Of a stretch of DNA of 64,000 bases, positions 1-9,104 are shown one piece after another (position 1 is the first letter of the stretch; every line of letters starts with the position of its first letter). The translations under genes were made by a program, and so were the position numbers. The DNA is from Albidovulum sp. (GTDB taxonomy: Bacteria; Pseudomonadota; Alphaproteobacteria; Rhodobacterales; Rhodobacteraceae): positions 58,885-122,884 of the forward strand of contig JAPPFL010000067.1 of NCBI GenBank assembly GCA_028823855.1, given 5' to 3'. Below the pieces are notes generated by a model. That model saw only the letters and a list, made by a program, of their open reading frames with translations. It did not search any database and was not told the origin of the DNA.

Positions 1-150
1 GCCGACATCGCCAACGGCTGTATTACGCCGGACCGCGCCGCGCTTGCCTATGGCGTGGTTTCGAGATCCGGCGGGCGGGAGGTCGACGAGAAGGCGACCG
101 AGATCAGGCGAGCTTCCATGCGGGCGGCGGGGCCGTCCGCGTCAAACTAG
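1..150 (+). CDS. hyuB: Hydantoinase B family protein, C-terminal end only (partial)
   Basis: The first 49 codons of the window are open in frame 1 and end at TAG (148-150). The peptide contains an NGCITPDRAALAYGVV stretch, which resembles the C-terminal end of HyuB / N-methylhydantoinase B subunits, where a DG-Y-(V/I)-(S/T)-PE-A-YGV pattern is usual. The family performs ATP-dependent ring opening of hydantoins or 5-oxoproline together with HyuA. Only the tail is visible, so neither catalytic residues nor length can be judged. The gene ends 18 bases before the binding-protein gene of a peptide-type ABC cassette, so co-transcription is likely, and the transporter may import the enzyme's substrate. 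The assignment rests on a short match and could be wrong. Confidence 0.6.
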   Translation, partial: ADIANGCITPDRAALAYGVVSRSGGREVDEKATEIRRASMRAAGPSASN

Positions 151-168
151 ACCTAGAAGGAGACAGAC

Positions 169-1722
169 ATGAACGATACTTTCAGACTTGCCTGCGCCAC
201 GGCAATCTTGGCGGCTCCGGCATTCGCGGATGGCCACGGCCCTTTTGTCGTGAATACCGTCCAGCCGCCCTCGACCCTTGATCCAGCCTTCGCCTGCGAC
301 ATTGTCGGCAACGGCTACATGGCCCCGCTCTACGCGCCGCTCGTGACATATGGGCGGCAGAGCTATCATGGCCCCGAGGGCGTTACCGTGACTGCGGAGA
401 ACGAACAGGACATCATCCCGGCGCTTGCCGAGAGCTGGTCAGTCAGCGACGACGGACTAGTTTACATGTTCACCATCCGTGAAGGCGCGGCCTTCGCCAG
501 CGGCAATCCGATTGACGGCGCCGCCGTGGCGGCCTCGCTTGCCCGGGCCTGGCAATCCGGCGCCTGCGGCACGTATTACATGGAGGCTGGGAATTTCGGG
601 AACACGCAAAGCATCGATGCCGAGGGCAATACAGTTACGATTACGCTTGCCGCGCCGGAACCGCTGTTAATCCACGCGCTGACGCAGCCGAACCTGTCAA
701 TCGTCGACACCGCAGTAGTCGAAGAGATGGGCGGCGCGGGCTGGCTCGCCACCAATGCCGCGGCCTCCGGCCCGTACATGCTCGAAAGCTACGAGCCTGG
801 CGTGCAGGCTGTCTTTGCCGCCAACCCGTACTATTTCGGCGAGGCGCCGTTGGAGCCCGAGGTGGTTGTCAACTGGATTTCCGATCCCACTGCGCTTCTT
901 CTTCAAGCCCGGAACGGCGCGGCCGACGTGACGCTCGGACTGCCGAAGCAGATGGTTGCGGAACTTGCCGGCGAGATGACAGTGGTCGAAGTGCCTTCGC
1001 CCCGATTCATGATTGCCGCTCTTCCCAATAAGGTTGCACCGTTTGACAACCCGACTTTCCGTGAAGCGCTAAGCTATGCCACGCCCTACGCCGCGATCAT
1101 GGACTCGGTTGCGAGGGGTTATGGAGAGGCATTCTTCGGACCATTCCCGCCGCATTTCGATGCTTACGACGCTGCAATCGGAGGACCGCGCTCCTTCAAC
1201 ATGGAACGCGCTATGACGCTTCTCGCGGAAAGCGGTGTCGAGGGACCGGTCAGCCTTAAGATGGTGGTGATCGAGGGCAATGCAGAGCAGGATCAGATCG
1301 CTACGATTCTGCAGGGCGCGTGGAGCCAGCTCGGCATCGTGGTTTCGGTTTCGCGGCTATCGGCCGCGGCGTACGTAGAGGTCATTTCCACGCCTGAGAA
1401 AACATCCGCGATCCTTCGATTTGACGGGCCCTCGCTTGCTGATCCGGCATGGCTTCTTAGCTACGACATGCGCTGCCAATCGGCCTTCAACCAGTCGAAC
1501 TACTGCAACGAGGCGGCGGAGGGGCTCCTGAACGAGGCTCTCGCTATCGACAATCTTGCCGACCGCCAACCGCTCTGGAACCGGATCGCGGAGATCTGGG
1601 TCGGCGACGCGCCGCGAATTCCGCTTTACGCGGATACGTTTACCGCTGTGCTGGACAATGACGTGACGGCCTGGGATTTCGCGCAGGACGGTCCGTTTGA
1701 TTTGCAGAACTGGGGCCGTTGA
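169..1722 (+). CDS. ABC transporter substrate-binding protein, family 5 (peptide/nickel type)
   Basis: A 517-residue periplasmic binding protein, a usual length for DppA/OppA/NikA-type proteins. It starts with a Sec signal peptide of about 20 residues (hydrophobic core LACATAILAAPAFA). The early STLDPAFA segment and the later ALAESWSVSDDGLVYMFTIR segment are typical of SBP family 5. A Shine-Dalgarno AAGGAG lies 6 bases before ATG 169. It is the first gene of a five-gene import cassette and is followed by a GC-rich stem-loop before the permease gene. The substrate cannot be read from sequence; the hydantoinase upstream suggests a cyclic amide, hydantoin or short peptide, which is inference. 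Confidence 0.93.
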   Translation: MNDTFRLACATAILAAPAFADGHGPFVVNTVQPPSTLDPAFACDIVGNGYMAPLYAPLVTYGRQSYHGPEGVTVTAENEQDIIPALAESWSVSDDGLVYMFTIREGAAFASGNPIDGAAVAASLARAWQSGACGTYYMEAGNFGNTQSIDAEGNTVTITLAAPEPLLIHALTQPNLSIVDTAVVEEMGGAGWLATNAAASGPYMLESYEPGVQAVFAANPYYFGEAPLEPEVVVNWISDPTALLLQARNGAADVTLGLPKQMVAELAGEMTVVEVPSPRFMIAALPNKVAPFDNPTFREALSYATPYAAIMDSVARGYGEAFFGPFPPHFDAYDAAIGGPRSFNMERAMTLLAESGVEGPVSLKMVVIEGNAEQDQIATILQGAWSQLGIVVSVSRLSAAAYVEVISTPEKTSAILRFDGPSLADPAWLLSYDMRCQSAFNQSNYCNEAAEGLLNEALAIDNLADRQPLWNRIAEIWVGDAPRIPLYADTFTAVLDNDVTAWDFAQDGPFDLQNWGR

Positions 1723-1733
1723 GCGCGAATTCG

Positions 1734-1754
1734 GGCGAGGAGGGCCGCCTCGCC
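1734..1754 (+). promoter_or_regulatory. Intercistronic stem-loop after the binding-protein gene (cassette 1)
   Basis: GGCGAGG (1734-1740) pairs perfectly with CCTCGCC (1748-1754) around a 7-base loop, in the 55-base gap between the binding-protein and permease genes. There is no T-tract, so a 3' stabilising or partially attenuating RNA structure is more likely than a full terminator. A comparable structure occurs at the same place in all six cassettes here. Confidence 0.55.
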
Positions 1755-1777
1755 TGACAACGAAGTAGGGGACAGGC

Positions 1778-2596
1778 GTGGAACAAGGTGGATACCGGTC
1801 TCTTAGAATTCCCGCCGTCCTCTGCCTAGCACTCGCCGCCGTTGTACTCGGCGGCGGCTTGTTCTGGCCGCTCGATCCGCTGGCGATGGATTTCACTACG
1901 ACCCTCGCGGCCCCTTCTCTAGCCCATCCCATGGGCACCGACGCGACCGGCCGCGACGTGCTGGCCCGGTTTCTCGCCGGCGGACGGCTGTCGCTTCTCG
2001 TCGGTACGGTCGTCATGTTCGGCGGGCTCGTCCCCGGCGCTCTGCTCGGACTCCTTGCGGCACGAACCGGTGGGGCTCTCGACCTCATCTTGATGCGGAT
2101 CATCGACGGGATAGCCGCTTTTCCGCCGATTCTGCTCGCCATGGCAGTCGCCATCGGCCTCGGCGGCGGGCTATGGACGGCGGTGCTCGGCGTTGCGATC
2201 TCCACCTTGCCCTTCTACGCGCGCCTCATGCGGTCTGAGGTGCTGCGCGTCCAGTCCTACCCATTCGTCGAGGCGGCGGAGTCTATGGGCGCGTCCCCCG
2301 GCTTCATCCTTGTCTGGCATATTGCGCCCCATGCCGGCTCGACGATGCTCGTGCAGAGCGCCTCCGTCTTCGGCTACGCTATCATCACGCTCGCCGGTCT
2401 CGGATTTGTCGGTCTCGGCGCGCAGATTCCAACTCCCGAGTGGGGCGTGATGATTACCGGAGGCATGCAATATGCCCTAACCGGGCAGTGGTGGCTAACG
2501 ATCTTCCCTGGCTTCGGCATCCTGTTCGCCGTGGTTGCCACGAACCTTCTCGCCGACCGGCTTTCGGATGTTCTGGGGGGGCGGGGCGATGCCTAA
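1778..2596 (+). CDS. ABC transporter permease, DppC/OppC/NikC type
   Basis: A 272-residue inner-membrane permease. The N-terminal membrane segment is followed by the HPMGTDATGRDVLARFLAGGR region, which is diagnostic of C-type peptide/nickel permeases (HxxGTDxxGRD). The EAA-like coupling loop EAAESMGASPGFILVWHIAPH sits near residue 168 and contacts the ATPases. The start is GTG at 1778 with AGGGG about 6 bases upstream. The C-type permease precedes the B-type, whereas the usual order is B then C. It overlaps the next gene by 8 bases. Confidence 0.9.
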   Translation: MEQGGYRSLRIPAVLCLALAAVVLGGGLFWPLDPLAMDFTTTLAAPSLAHPMGTDATGRDVLARFLAGGRLSLLVGTVVMFGGLVPGALLGLLAARTGGALDLILMRIIDGIAAFPPILLAMAVAIGLGGGLWTAVLGVAISTLPFYARLMRSEVLRVQSYPFVEAAESMGASPGFILVWHIAPHAGSTMLVQSASVFGYAIITLAGLGFVGLGAQIPTPEWGVMITGGMQYALTGQWWLTIFPGFGILFAVVATNLLADRLSDVLGGRGDA

Positions 2597-3611
2597 GCTT
2601 ATCGCTTCGCGATTGCTGACCTCGATACTCGCGCTTCTGGGGGCCGCGGCATTCGCCTTCATCGCCATCCGCGTCGCCCCTGGAGACGCAGCGCGACTGA
2701 CACTCGGCGCCTTCGCCACCGACGAAGCCATCGCCTCACTTCGCGTCGAGATGGGCCTCGACCGGCCCCTGCCTGTGCAATTTTGGATCTATCTCCAAGA
2801 TTTCGTCACCGGCGATTGGGGCAGGTCCTACAGTCTTGGCCAGCCGGTATCCCAGCTCTTGGCGTCTCGATTTCCGGCGACGCTGGAACTTGGCCTCTAC
2901 GCCTTCGCCATGGCTTTTTCAGCGGCGCTTGCCATGGCCCTTTGGGGAGCCCATCGCCAGACGCCCTTCTCCGAACGCCTCCCGCAGCGACTGGCACTCT
3001 TCGCGCTCGGCGTTCCCCAATTCTGGTTCGGGCTTGTGAGCCTGATGATCGGCTTCGAGCTCCTAGGCCTGTTCCCTGGCCCGGTCGGGCGCCTGCCGCC
3101 GGGTATGGACGCTCCAGGCGGTCCTACCGGTCTGTTTACTATCGACGCGCTGCTTGTCGGCGAGATCGGGACTTTCGCTGCCGCATTCCACCACCTGATC
3201 TTGCCCGCTGCCACGCTGGCCCTGTTGCCCTTCGGCTTTCTCTACCGATTGCTGCGCGCCAATCTTGCCGACATGTCCGACGCCTCATTTGCGCTCGTTG
3301 CGCGCGCTCATGGCCAATCACGCCTGAGGGTCTTGCTCAAGACGCTCTTGCCCAATGCAATCATTCCGACGCTTACAGCCTCGGGCCTGATCTTCGGCCA
3401 ACTCCTCGCTGGATCGGTGCTAGTAGAACGCGTCTTCAACTGGCCGGGCGCCGGAGCGCTTGTGACACAGGGAGTGCTGACGCAGGACTATTCGGTTGTT
3501 CAGACATTCATCCTGTTGTCCGCCGCCGTCTACATCGTCACCAACCTCCTCGTCGACATCGTTGCAGCCCTGATCGACCCGCGGCTGAGATCGGGGGGAT
3601 TGCAGCGATGA
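2589..3611 (+). CDS. ABC transporter permease, DppB/OppB/NikB type
   Basis: A 340-residue integral membrane permease. The chosen ATG 2589 gives an N-terminal membrane helix (LLTSILALLGAAAFAFIAI) followed by RVAPGDAAR and a DRPLPVQFWIYLQDFVTGDWGRS-like region, the classical N-terminal signature of B-type permeases. A longer frame opens at 2535, but its extra 18 residues lie inside the preceding gene and do not fit the family. The EAA-like loop is near the C-terminus (LVARAHGQSRLRVLLKTLLPNA). It overlaps the previous gene by 8 bases and the next by ATGA, indicating tight translational coupling. It should form a heterodimer with the C-type permease. Confidence 0.92.
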   Translation: MPKLIASRLLTSILALLGAAAFAFIAIRVAPGDAARLTLGAFATDEAIASLRVEMGLDRPLPVQFWIYLQDFVTGDWGRSYSLGQPVSQLLASRFPATLELGLYAFAMAFSAALAMALWGAHRQTPFSERLPQRLALFALGVPQFWFGLVSLMIGFELLGLFPGPVGRLPPGMDAPGGPTGLFTIDALLVGEIGTFAAAFHHLILPAATLALLPFGFLYRLLRANLADMSDASFALVARAHGQSRLRVLLKTLLPNAIIPTLTASGLIFGQLLAGSVLVERVFNWPGAGALVTQGVLTQDYSVVQTFILLSAAVYIVTNLLVDIVAALIDPRLRSGGLQR

Positions 3612-4444
3612 CTGCGCTTCTCGAGATCAAAGAGCTCTCCGTGCGCTTCGGCGCCACGGCCGCGCTCCGAAGTATTTCGTTCAATTTCGCGGCCGGCGCG
3701 CAACTTGTCATCGTCGGCGAGAGCGGCTCGGGGAAATCCACGCTCGGCCTTTCCATCCTCGGGCTCCTTCCACGAACGGCTGAAGTAATAGGAAAGGTCC
3801 GGTTCCGCGGCGCCGAACTCCCTGTCGAAGACGACCGCGCCATGAACCGCATTCGAGGCGATAGCATCGGTTTCATCCACCAGGATCCGATGTCGGCCTT
3901 CAGCCCGGTCCATACGATCGGCACGCATTTGTTCCGCGCCTTTCGCGCCAACCATCCAGGCAGCACAAGGCGCGAGGCGGAGGCCGCCGCGATCCGGCTC
4001 CTCGACGAAGTCCAGATTTCCCGGGCGCGCGAGCGGCTCGACCATTACCCGCACCAATATTCGGGCGGCATGCTCCAGCGCGTGATGATCGCCGCGGCGC
4101 TGATTGGCAACCCTGCGCTCTTGATCGCGGACGAGCCGACTACGGCGCTCGACGCCACTACGCAAGCGTCGGTTCTGAGAGTGCTGGCAAACAGCGTCTC
4201 GGATCGCGGCATGAGCCTGATGCTCATCACGCACGATCTCGGCGTAGTGGCTGAGGTCGCGACGGATGTCGCAGTAATGTATGGCGGCCGTCTGATCCAG
4301 TATTTGCCTATAGCCGACCTGCCCGCCGCGGCGCATCCCTATACCCAGGCCCTCCTAAAAGCGAGGCCCTCTTTCGGAAGGCGAGGGCACAGGCTGCCGA
4401 CTATCGCCGACCTCCTACCCGCTGGATGGGACGCCGATGCTTGA
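3608..4444 (+). CDS. ABC transporter ATPase, DppD/NikD type
   Basis: A 278-residue nucleotide-binding subunit. Walker A GESGSGKS lies at residues 37-44, the signature YSGGMLQRV and Walker [13 protein letters not shown] follow, and the C-terminus holds an AHPYTQALL motif of the oligopeptide family. At 278 residues it is shorter than typical DppD (about 330) and nearer to NikD, because little follows the HPYT motif. The start at 3608 overlaps the stop of the permease gene by ATGA; the frame stays open far upstream but that part is antiparallel to no known domain and lies inside the permease gene. It pairs with the ATPase encoded next. Confidence 0.92.
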   Translation: MTALLEIKELSVRFGATAALRSISFNFAAGAQLVIVGESGSGKSTLGLSILGLLPRTAEVIGKVRFRGAELPVEDDRAMNRIRGDSIGFIHQDPMSAFSPVHTIGTHLFRAFRANHPGSTRREAEAAAIRLLDEVQISRARERLDHYPHQYSGGMLQRVMIAAALIGNPALLIADEPTTALDATTQASVLRVLANSVSDRGMSLMLITHDLGVVAEVATDVAVMYGGRLIQYLPIADLPAAAHPYTQALLKARPSFGRRGHRLPTIADLLPAGWDADA

Positions 4445-5213
4445 GCTCCAAGCTGTCCGCAAGAGCTTCGGCGGAGCCGGTATTTTCGGGAAAGCGCGAC
4501 TAAAAACCCTGGCCGTCGCCGATATCAGCTTGACTCTTGGAACCGGCCAGACACTTGGAATCGTCGGCGAAAGCGGTTCGGGAAAGTCGACGCTCGCACG
4601 CATCGCGCTGCGGCTGATCGCGCCCGATGCGGGCCACGTCATTTTCGAGGGCAATCGCGTAACGCACCTCAGTGGCCTCGCGCTTATTCCCTTCCGCAGA
4701 GCGGTCCAGCCGGTTTTCCAGGATGCAGCGGGTGCGCTCGACCCCCGCATGAAGGTCCGCCGCATTCTTTCGGAACCGCTTGTCCTGAGGAAGGATGTCG
4801 CGCGATCCGACTGGCCGGGCCGCATCGACAGGATCATGGAAGCCGTCGGCTTGCCTCTCGAGTTGCTCGGGCGCCGCCCCGGCACGCTGTCGGGCGGCCA
4901 GCGACAACGAGTAGGTATCGCTCGGGCCCTCCTGATGGAGCCCAAGGTCCTGATCCTCGACGAGCCCGTCTCCGCGCTCGACGTCTCGGTGCAGGCGCAG
5001 ATCCTGAATCTTCTCGTCGATCTGCAGCGGGACTTTGGCCTGTCCTATCTTTTCGTGACCCATGACCTCGCCGTCGCCGAGTATTTCTGCGACGACATCC
5101 TGGTGATGCATCTCGGTCGGCAGGTCGAATTCGGATCCGCCGAATCGCTTTTCCGGGCGCCGGATGCTGATTACACGCGCCGACTCATTGCCGCGATGCC
5201 GCGGGAGCTTTAG
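4437..5213 (+). CDS. ABC transporter ATPase, DppF/NikE type
   Basis: A 258-residue second ATPase of the cassette. Walker A GESGSGKS is at residues 44-51, the signature is LSGGQRQRVGIARAL and Walker B is VLILDEPVSALD. The length is close to NikE and short for DppF, with almost nothing after the H-loop region. ATG 4437 overlaps the preceding stop by 8 bases. It is the last gene of the cassette; the sequence then runs into a gap of about 1.4 kb. The short ATPases leave a nickel or small-molecule role as open as a peptide role. Confidence 0.92.
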   Translation: MLELQAVRKSFGGAGIFGKARLKTLAVADISLTLGTGQTLGIVGESGSGKSTLARIALRLIAPDAGHVIFEGNRVTHLSGLALIPFRRAVQPVFQDAAGALDPRMKVRRILSEPLVLRKDVARSDWPGRIDRIMEAVGLPLELLGRRPGTLSGGQRQRVGIARALLMEPKVLILDEPVSALDVSVQAQILNLLVDLQRDFGLSYLFVTHDLAVAEYFCDDILVMHLGRQVEFGSAESLFRAPDADYTRRLIAAMPREL

Positions 5214-6596
5214 GCTGCGGGGCGGGAGATCGCGGTTGCACGGCCACGGTTGCGGCCCGCCGCAAGCGCCGCCGCTTTCCCTTCAAGCATCGAGTTCTTA
5301 CACAAAATATAAATGTAATCGGATTGGGCTGGAACCATATGCAAGAGATTTCGGCCTAGCCTGCCAGCCCGCGATGAAAGGGCCCCGCAATTTCATACGC
5401 GACCGGAAACTTGGAATATCGGGCGTTTCTGAAGTCTTCGTAGGATCCTCAATAGATTCGCCGCGATTGAATAGAAGCGAATGCTGCGCCAATGCAACGT
5501 AAAGCCTCCACGGCGACTTGCCGTTCGCTAAGGCGCATCGCCAATTCCAAGGCGAGCGTATCTTGCGCGCGTTCGAAGACCGCGCCTGCAGTGATGGAGC
5601 GACGGTCTCGGCTCCGCAAAAGCCTGCCTTGCCGACAATCTGTCGTAATACGCGATTCTTCCCGGGCATCGCAAAGGAGTGAAATTCCTGCTGCGCGCGC
5701 CCGGCAATCCTATTGGCTGAATCGGGCAGGACTTGCTCTCCTTTCGTCAAGCTCGGCATCGCCAGGATCCCAAGTCTCGGTCCCGTCGCAAATCCCGGGA
5801 TAGCAATCCCGAAATTCCGAGTCCGGGTTCCCGAACGCCAGCAAGAACTTTTCGTAGCCCAACACGCCGCCGATTTCCCCGAGCGGGCAGCGCCCGCCGA
5901 CGGAGATGAGATTCGGGTAATGCCTGTCATCGCGCGGCGGCCCGGCATTTCCGATCCGAATCCTATGTGTCCATGGGTCCCCGTAATCATAAATTAAAAT
6001 GAATCCGGGTTTGCCTTCGAGAAAAATGTATGAACGGACGACAGCTTAAGGCGTTTTCGCTACCTGCGCCCCCGGAATAGTGAACCGCCGCATCCTGCTG
6101 GCGCATTCGACTTGCGCGGACTTTCGCATCTTCCGCGGGGCGAAGCCGACGATGGCCGTCCGGGTCGGCAACTGAGGGGGAGGAACACAATTCTTTAGAC
6201 GAATCTCTAGCGTTCAAAAGGAATGGGACGGCTAAGCGGCGTCGTGGGAAGACGTGAATGCCGGGGTCGGAAAGACCTATGCCTGTCCGCCTCCAGCGAA
6301 ATTTCCGGGGCAAGGCGAGAATAAGGCAATGCGCTCGAATATGCGCTTGAGCATGGAGTAGAGGATTTTTAATGCCTTGCATCCGGCGAGCAACTGTCCG
6401 CAGTCCAGCATCGCTCGCCCACACCTCAATTTGCGCGCCAACGAGGAGTCGGGTCGTCATTTTTTTAACGGGCGCCGAATGAAGATTCCCAATCGACTTC
6501 ATCGAGAGCGCTCGCAATGAAGTCGTAGTGGAAAACGGCTTGACAAAGAATTGCGTTCCAATCGAAATCCAAATTTATCGAACATGGTTGAATCAA
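5214..6596. other. Long gap without a convincing gene
   Basis: About 1.4 kb between the end of the peptide-type cassette and the DUF985 gene. Open frames exist on both strands, the longest of about 230 codons on the minus strand (5298-5990), but they show no recognisable motif, are rich in Arg, Ser and Pro as out-of-frame GC-rich DNA tends to be, and lack plausible ribosome-binding sites. I found no RNA gene or repeat. It may hold decayed genes. Confidence 0.5.
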
Positions 6597-7016
6597 ATGA
6601 ATGCCGATTATTTGATTTCGAAATTCGGACTTAAGCCCCATCCCGAAGGTGGCCACTACCGGGAAACGTTCAGGCCATCGACCGAGGAAGGCGGAAGAGG
6701 CGACATTACGGCGATCTACTATCTTTTGAGGGAGGGAGAGGTGTCGGCTTGGCATCGCGTGGATGCCGTTGAAATCTGGCACTTTTACGCGGGCTCGTCG
6801 CTTGAACTGCGAATTTCGCACGACGCAAAGAATGTATCAGTAAATCTTCTTGGGATCGAGTCGGAAGCTGAGCCGCAGATCGTAGTTCCAGCGTACAGCT
6901 GGCAAAGCGCCGTCTCGAAAGGTCCTTGGACGCTAGCTGGATGCACGGTCGCTCCCGCATTTGAATTCGATGGATTTGAACTCGCTCCCGCATCCTGGGA
7001 ACCGGGATATGCTTGA
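6597..7016 (+). CDS. Cupin superfamily protein, DUF985 family
   Basis: A 139-residue protein. The start region DYLISKFGLKPHPEGGHYRET matches the highly typical L-L-PHPEGG-YRET opening of the DUF985 cupins; the later AIYYLL, SAWHRVDAVEIWHFYAG and WTLAGCTVAPAFEFDGFELA segments complete the family pattern. These are small beta-barrel proteins of unknown reaction. An upstream ATG at 6528 would add 23 residues that do not fit the family, so ATG 6597 is preferred. It stands alone, 94 bases before a regulator gene on the same strand. Residues that could bind a metal (His in AWHRVD and WHFY) are present. Confidence 0.85.
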   Translation: MNADYLISKFGLKPHPEGGHYRETFRPSTEEGGRGDITAIYYLLREGEVSAWHRVDAVEIWHFYAGSSLELRISHDAKNVSVNLLGIESEAEPQIVVPAYSWQSAVSKGPWTLAGCTVAPAFEFDGFELAPASWEPGYA

Positions 7017-7110
7017 CATGCAATCTCGGATAGAGAGCGAACTGTTCAAATGCGCTTTATTTGCCGCATAGCGTTGGCAATTAGCCCGAATTCCTGACTA
7101 GTGACGACCC

Positions 7111-7725
7111 ATGCATGCCGACTACAGCGATGGATTTAGAAAAAAGCCTCTGGAGATTTCCATCGGCGAGGAAGTGAAGACGGCCAGGACCTCGTCCGGA
7201 CTCACTTTGCGGGAACTTTCGAAAAAATCGGGCGTTTCGACCGCCATGATCTCGAAAATCGAGCGCGGCCAGGTCTCGGCTTCGGTGTCGACGCTGAATT
7301 CCCTTGCGGAAGCGGTAGGCATTCCGGTCGCCAATTTCTTCGCCGCGACTGTCGAACAGAGGGAAATATCCTTCGTGCGTTTCGGCGAGGGGATGACTGT
7401 GGAGCGTATGGGCAGCACCTACGGCCATTCTTACAAAATGATCGGTCGCGTGTCTTCGGACGGAATCTTGTTCGAATCCTTTCTAATTGCCTTGGAAAAG
7501 CCCTGCTCAGGCGAGCCCCTGTTTCAGCATGTCGGGATCGAATTTATCCATGTTACGAAAGGAAAGATGTCGTACCGGTGCGGCGATAGGGTATACGAAC
7601 TCGGCCCGGGGGACAGCTTGACTTTCGAAACCGACGCGCCGCACGGTCCGATTAGCCTCGTTTCTCGGCGAGTTGAGATCCTGACGGTGATCGCACGGCC
7701 GCGGAACGGCCATTCCGCGGCATAA
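7111..7725 (+). CDS. XRE-family transcriptional regulator with C-terminal cupin domain
   Basis: A 204-residue regulator. Residues about 20-77 form an XRE helix-turn-helix (TLRELSKKSGVSTAMISKIE, then the PSxxTL-like SVSTLNSLAEAVG). Residues about 130-198 form a cupin barrel with HVGIEFIHVTKGKMSYRCGD and GPGDSLTFETDAPHGP. This architecture, as in PuuR and related regulators, normally senses a small metabolite through the cupin and represses nearby catabolic or transport genes. The gene precedes the desaturase gene, whose promoter lies right after it, so the desaturase operon is the nearest likely target. The short TTGCC/GGCAA inverted repeat upstream (7059-7079) could be an autoregulatory site, but it is weak. 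Confidence 0.9.
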   Translation: MHADYSDGFRKKPLEISIGEEVKTARTSSGLTLRELSKKSGVSTAMISKIERGQVSASVSTLNSLAEAVGIPVANFFAATVEQREISFVRFGEGMTVERMGSTYGHSYKMIGRVSSDGILFESFLIALEKPCSGEPLFQHVGIEFIHVTKGKMSYRCGDRVYELGPGDSLTFETDAPHGPISLVSRRVEILTVIARPRNGHSAA

Positions 7726-7733
7726 ATTAATTG

Positions 7734-7762
7734 TTGAGAAAATTTTTTCTTGATAGTAGAAT
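7734..7762 (+). promoter_or_regulatory. Sigma70-type promoter for the desaturase-ferredoxin pair
   Basis: TTGAGA (7734-7739) and TAGAAT (7757-7762) are separated by 17 bases, a near-consensus arrangement, in an AT-rich stretch directly after the regulator gene and 57 bases before the desaturase start. Confidence 0.6.
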
Positions 7763-7818
7763 ATCGGGCGCTCGCTTTTAAAATTTGGTTGGGCGCCCGG
7801 GACAGGAGGCGAAATTCA

Positions 7819-8769
7819 ATGGCCGAGGACGTGCTCACGCCGATTACGCAGGCTATGAACGAAGGCGCTTTAAGCCGCCGTGAACTCAAGCGGCTCATGA
7901 GAAGGTCGAATGTCCCGGGGCTGGTTCATTTGGCTTTTTGGATGCTGGCAATGATCGGAACGGGATTCCTGGTCTGGCTCTCGATGGGTAGCTGGTGGAT
8001 CATTCCCGCGATGTTCGTGCACGGGATTCTAATGGTCCATCATTTTTCCCTTCAGCACGAATGCGTCCACTACACCGCGTTCAGGACTCGCTGGCTAAAC
8101 GAGATAATCGGGAATTACTGCGGGATCGTGATCATGCTGCCCAACAAATTCTTTCGTTACGAGCATTGCGACCACCATACCTATACGCAACTCACGGGAA
8201 AAGATCCCGAATTGATAGAACTGCCGATCGGCCTTGCCGACTATCTTCGCTACATCTCGTCGTTTCCCTACTGGAAAGCCAAATTCAGCGAACTTGGAAG
8301 GCATGCGGCAGGCCGTCTATCCGAGAGCGAGCGCCGCTTCATCCCGAAGGAAGAGCACAAGGCGGTCTTTTGGGAAGCGCGCGCGATGGCCGCTCTATAT
8401 GCGGCAATACTCTTGGCAAGCGCCTGGGCGGACTGGTGGGGCGCAGTTTGGTACTGGTGGCTGCCGGTATTCATGGGCGAGCCGGTGATGAGAGCGATTC
8501 GCATGACCGAGCACGTCGGTCGCCCCAATATTCGGGACATGAAGGAAAACACGCGAACCAATCTCGTTACGACGCCCATGCGGCTTCTGTGCTGGAACAT
8601 GAATTACCATGCGGAGCATCACTACGCCTCTTCAGTTCCCTTCCATGCGCTTCCGAAACTCCACAAGAAACTGGAAGGGTACATATTCGTCGAAAACCGC
8701 GGCTATTTGGGCGCCCATATCGACATAATCTCGCAAATTATCGGTCGTGCGCCGAGAAGCGACTCCTAG
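7819..8769 (+). CDS. Membrane fatty-acid desaturase family protein
   Basis: A 316-residue membrane enzyme with the three histidine boxes of the di-iron desaturase/hydroxylase superfamily: HECVH at residues 80-84, HCDHH at 116-120 and HAEHH at 264-268. Two hydrophobic segments (about 34-55 and 58-73) precede the first box and another lies near 195-215. ATG 7819 follows AGGAGG with good spacing; a longer frame from 7750 lacks a ribosome site and starts inside the promoter. The Rieske ferredoxin gene 14 bases downstream would supply electrons. The substrate may be a fatty acyl chain or another lipid-like compound; hydroxylation instead of desaturation is possible within this superfamily. Confidence 0.9.
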   Translation: MAEDVLTPITQAMNEGALSRRELKRLMRRSNVPGLVHLAFWMLAMIGTGFLVWLSMGSWWIIPAMFVHGILMVHHFSLQHECVHYTAFRTRWLNEIIGNYCGIVIMLPNKFFRYEHCDHHTYTQLTGKDPELIELPIGLADYLRYISSFPYWKAKFSELGRHAAGRLSESERRFIPKEEHKAVFWEARAMAALYAAILLASAWADWWGAVWYWWLPVFMGEPVMRAIRMTEHVGRPNIRDMKENTRTNLVTTPMRLLCWNMNYHAEHHYASSVPFHALPKLHKKLEGYIFVENRGYLGAHIDIISQIIGRAPRSDS

Positions 8770-8783
8770 GAACCGGGAAACGC

Positions 8784-9104
8784 GTGACTCGAACGAGGCA
8801 ATGGCGCGATCTCGTCGCAATTGCGGATCTTGAACCTGGGGACGCGACTCCGGTCAGCCTCGGAACCCGCGAACTTGCCGTCTACGATACGGTAGACGGC
8901 GTTTTCGTAAGTTTTGCGCGGTGCACGCACGGTGCCGCCAATTTGTGCGACGGCTATTTCGACGGCCGATACATTGAGTGCCCGCTTCATCAGGGATTGT
9001 TCGATGCCCGCACGGGCGAGGCCAAGGCAGCGCCGGCGACAAGAAAGCTACGAATGATTGAGGCGCGCGTTAAGGACGGAATTGTTCAGGTATTGATTTC
9101 CTGA
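8784..9104 (+). CDS. Rieske [2Fe-2S] ferredoxin
   Basis: A 106-residue soluble Rieske protein with the cluster ligands C47-T-H49 and C66-P-L-H69, at the spacing seen in ferredoxin subunits of multicomponent oxygenases. The GTG start at 8784 lies 14 bases after the desaturase stop; the frame is open much further upstream but that part is within the desaturase gene. No signal peptide is present, so it is cytoplasmic. It most likely carries electrons to the desaturase. No dedicated reductase is encoded nearby. Confidence 0.92.
   Translation: MTRTRQWRDLVAIADLEPGDATPVSLGTRELAVYDTVDGVFVSFARCTHGAANLCDGYFDGRYIECPLHQGLFDARTGEAKAAPATRKLRMIEARVKDGIVQVLIS

Noticed and set aside
1357..2205. A 282-codon minus-strand frame across the first binding-protein and permease genes
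   Set aside because: It is opposite two well supported genes and shows no domain.
5298..5990. A 230-codon minus-strand open frame in the first long gap
   Set aside because: No recognisable motif, rich in Arg and Ser, no ribosome-binding site, and other frames are comparably open.
6539..6544. TTGACA before the DUF985 gene as a -35 element
   Set aside because: No acceptable -10 at 16-18 bases.
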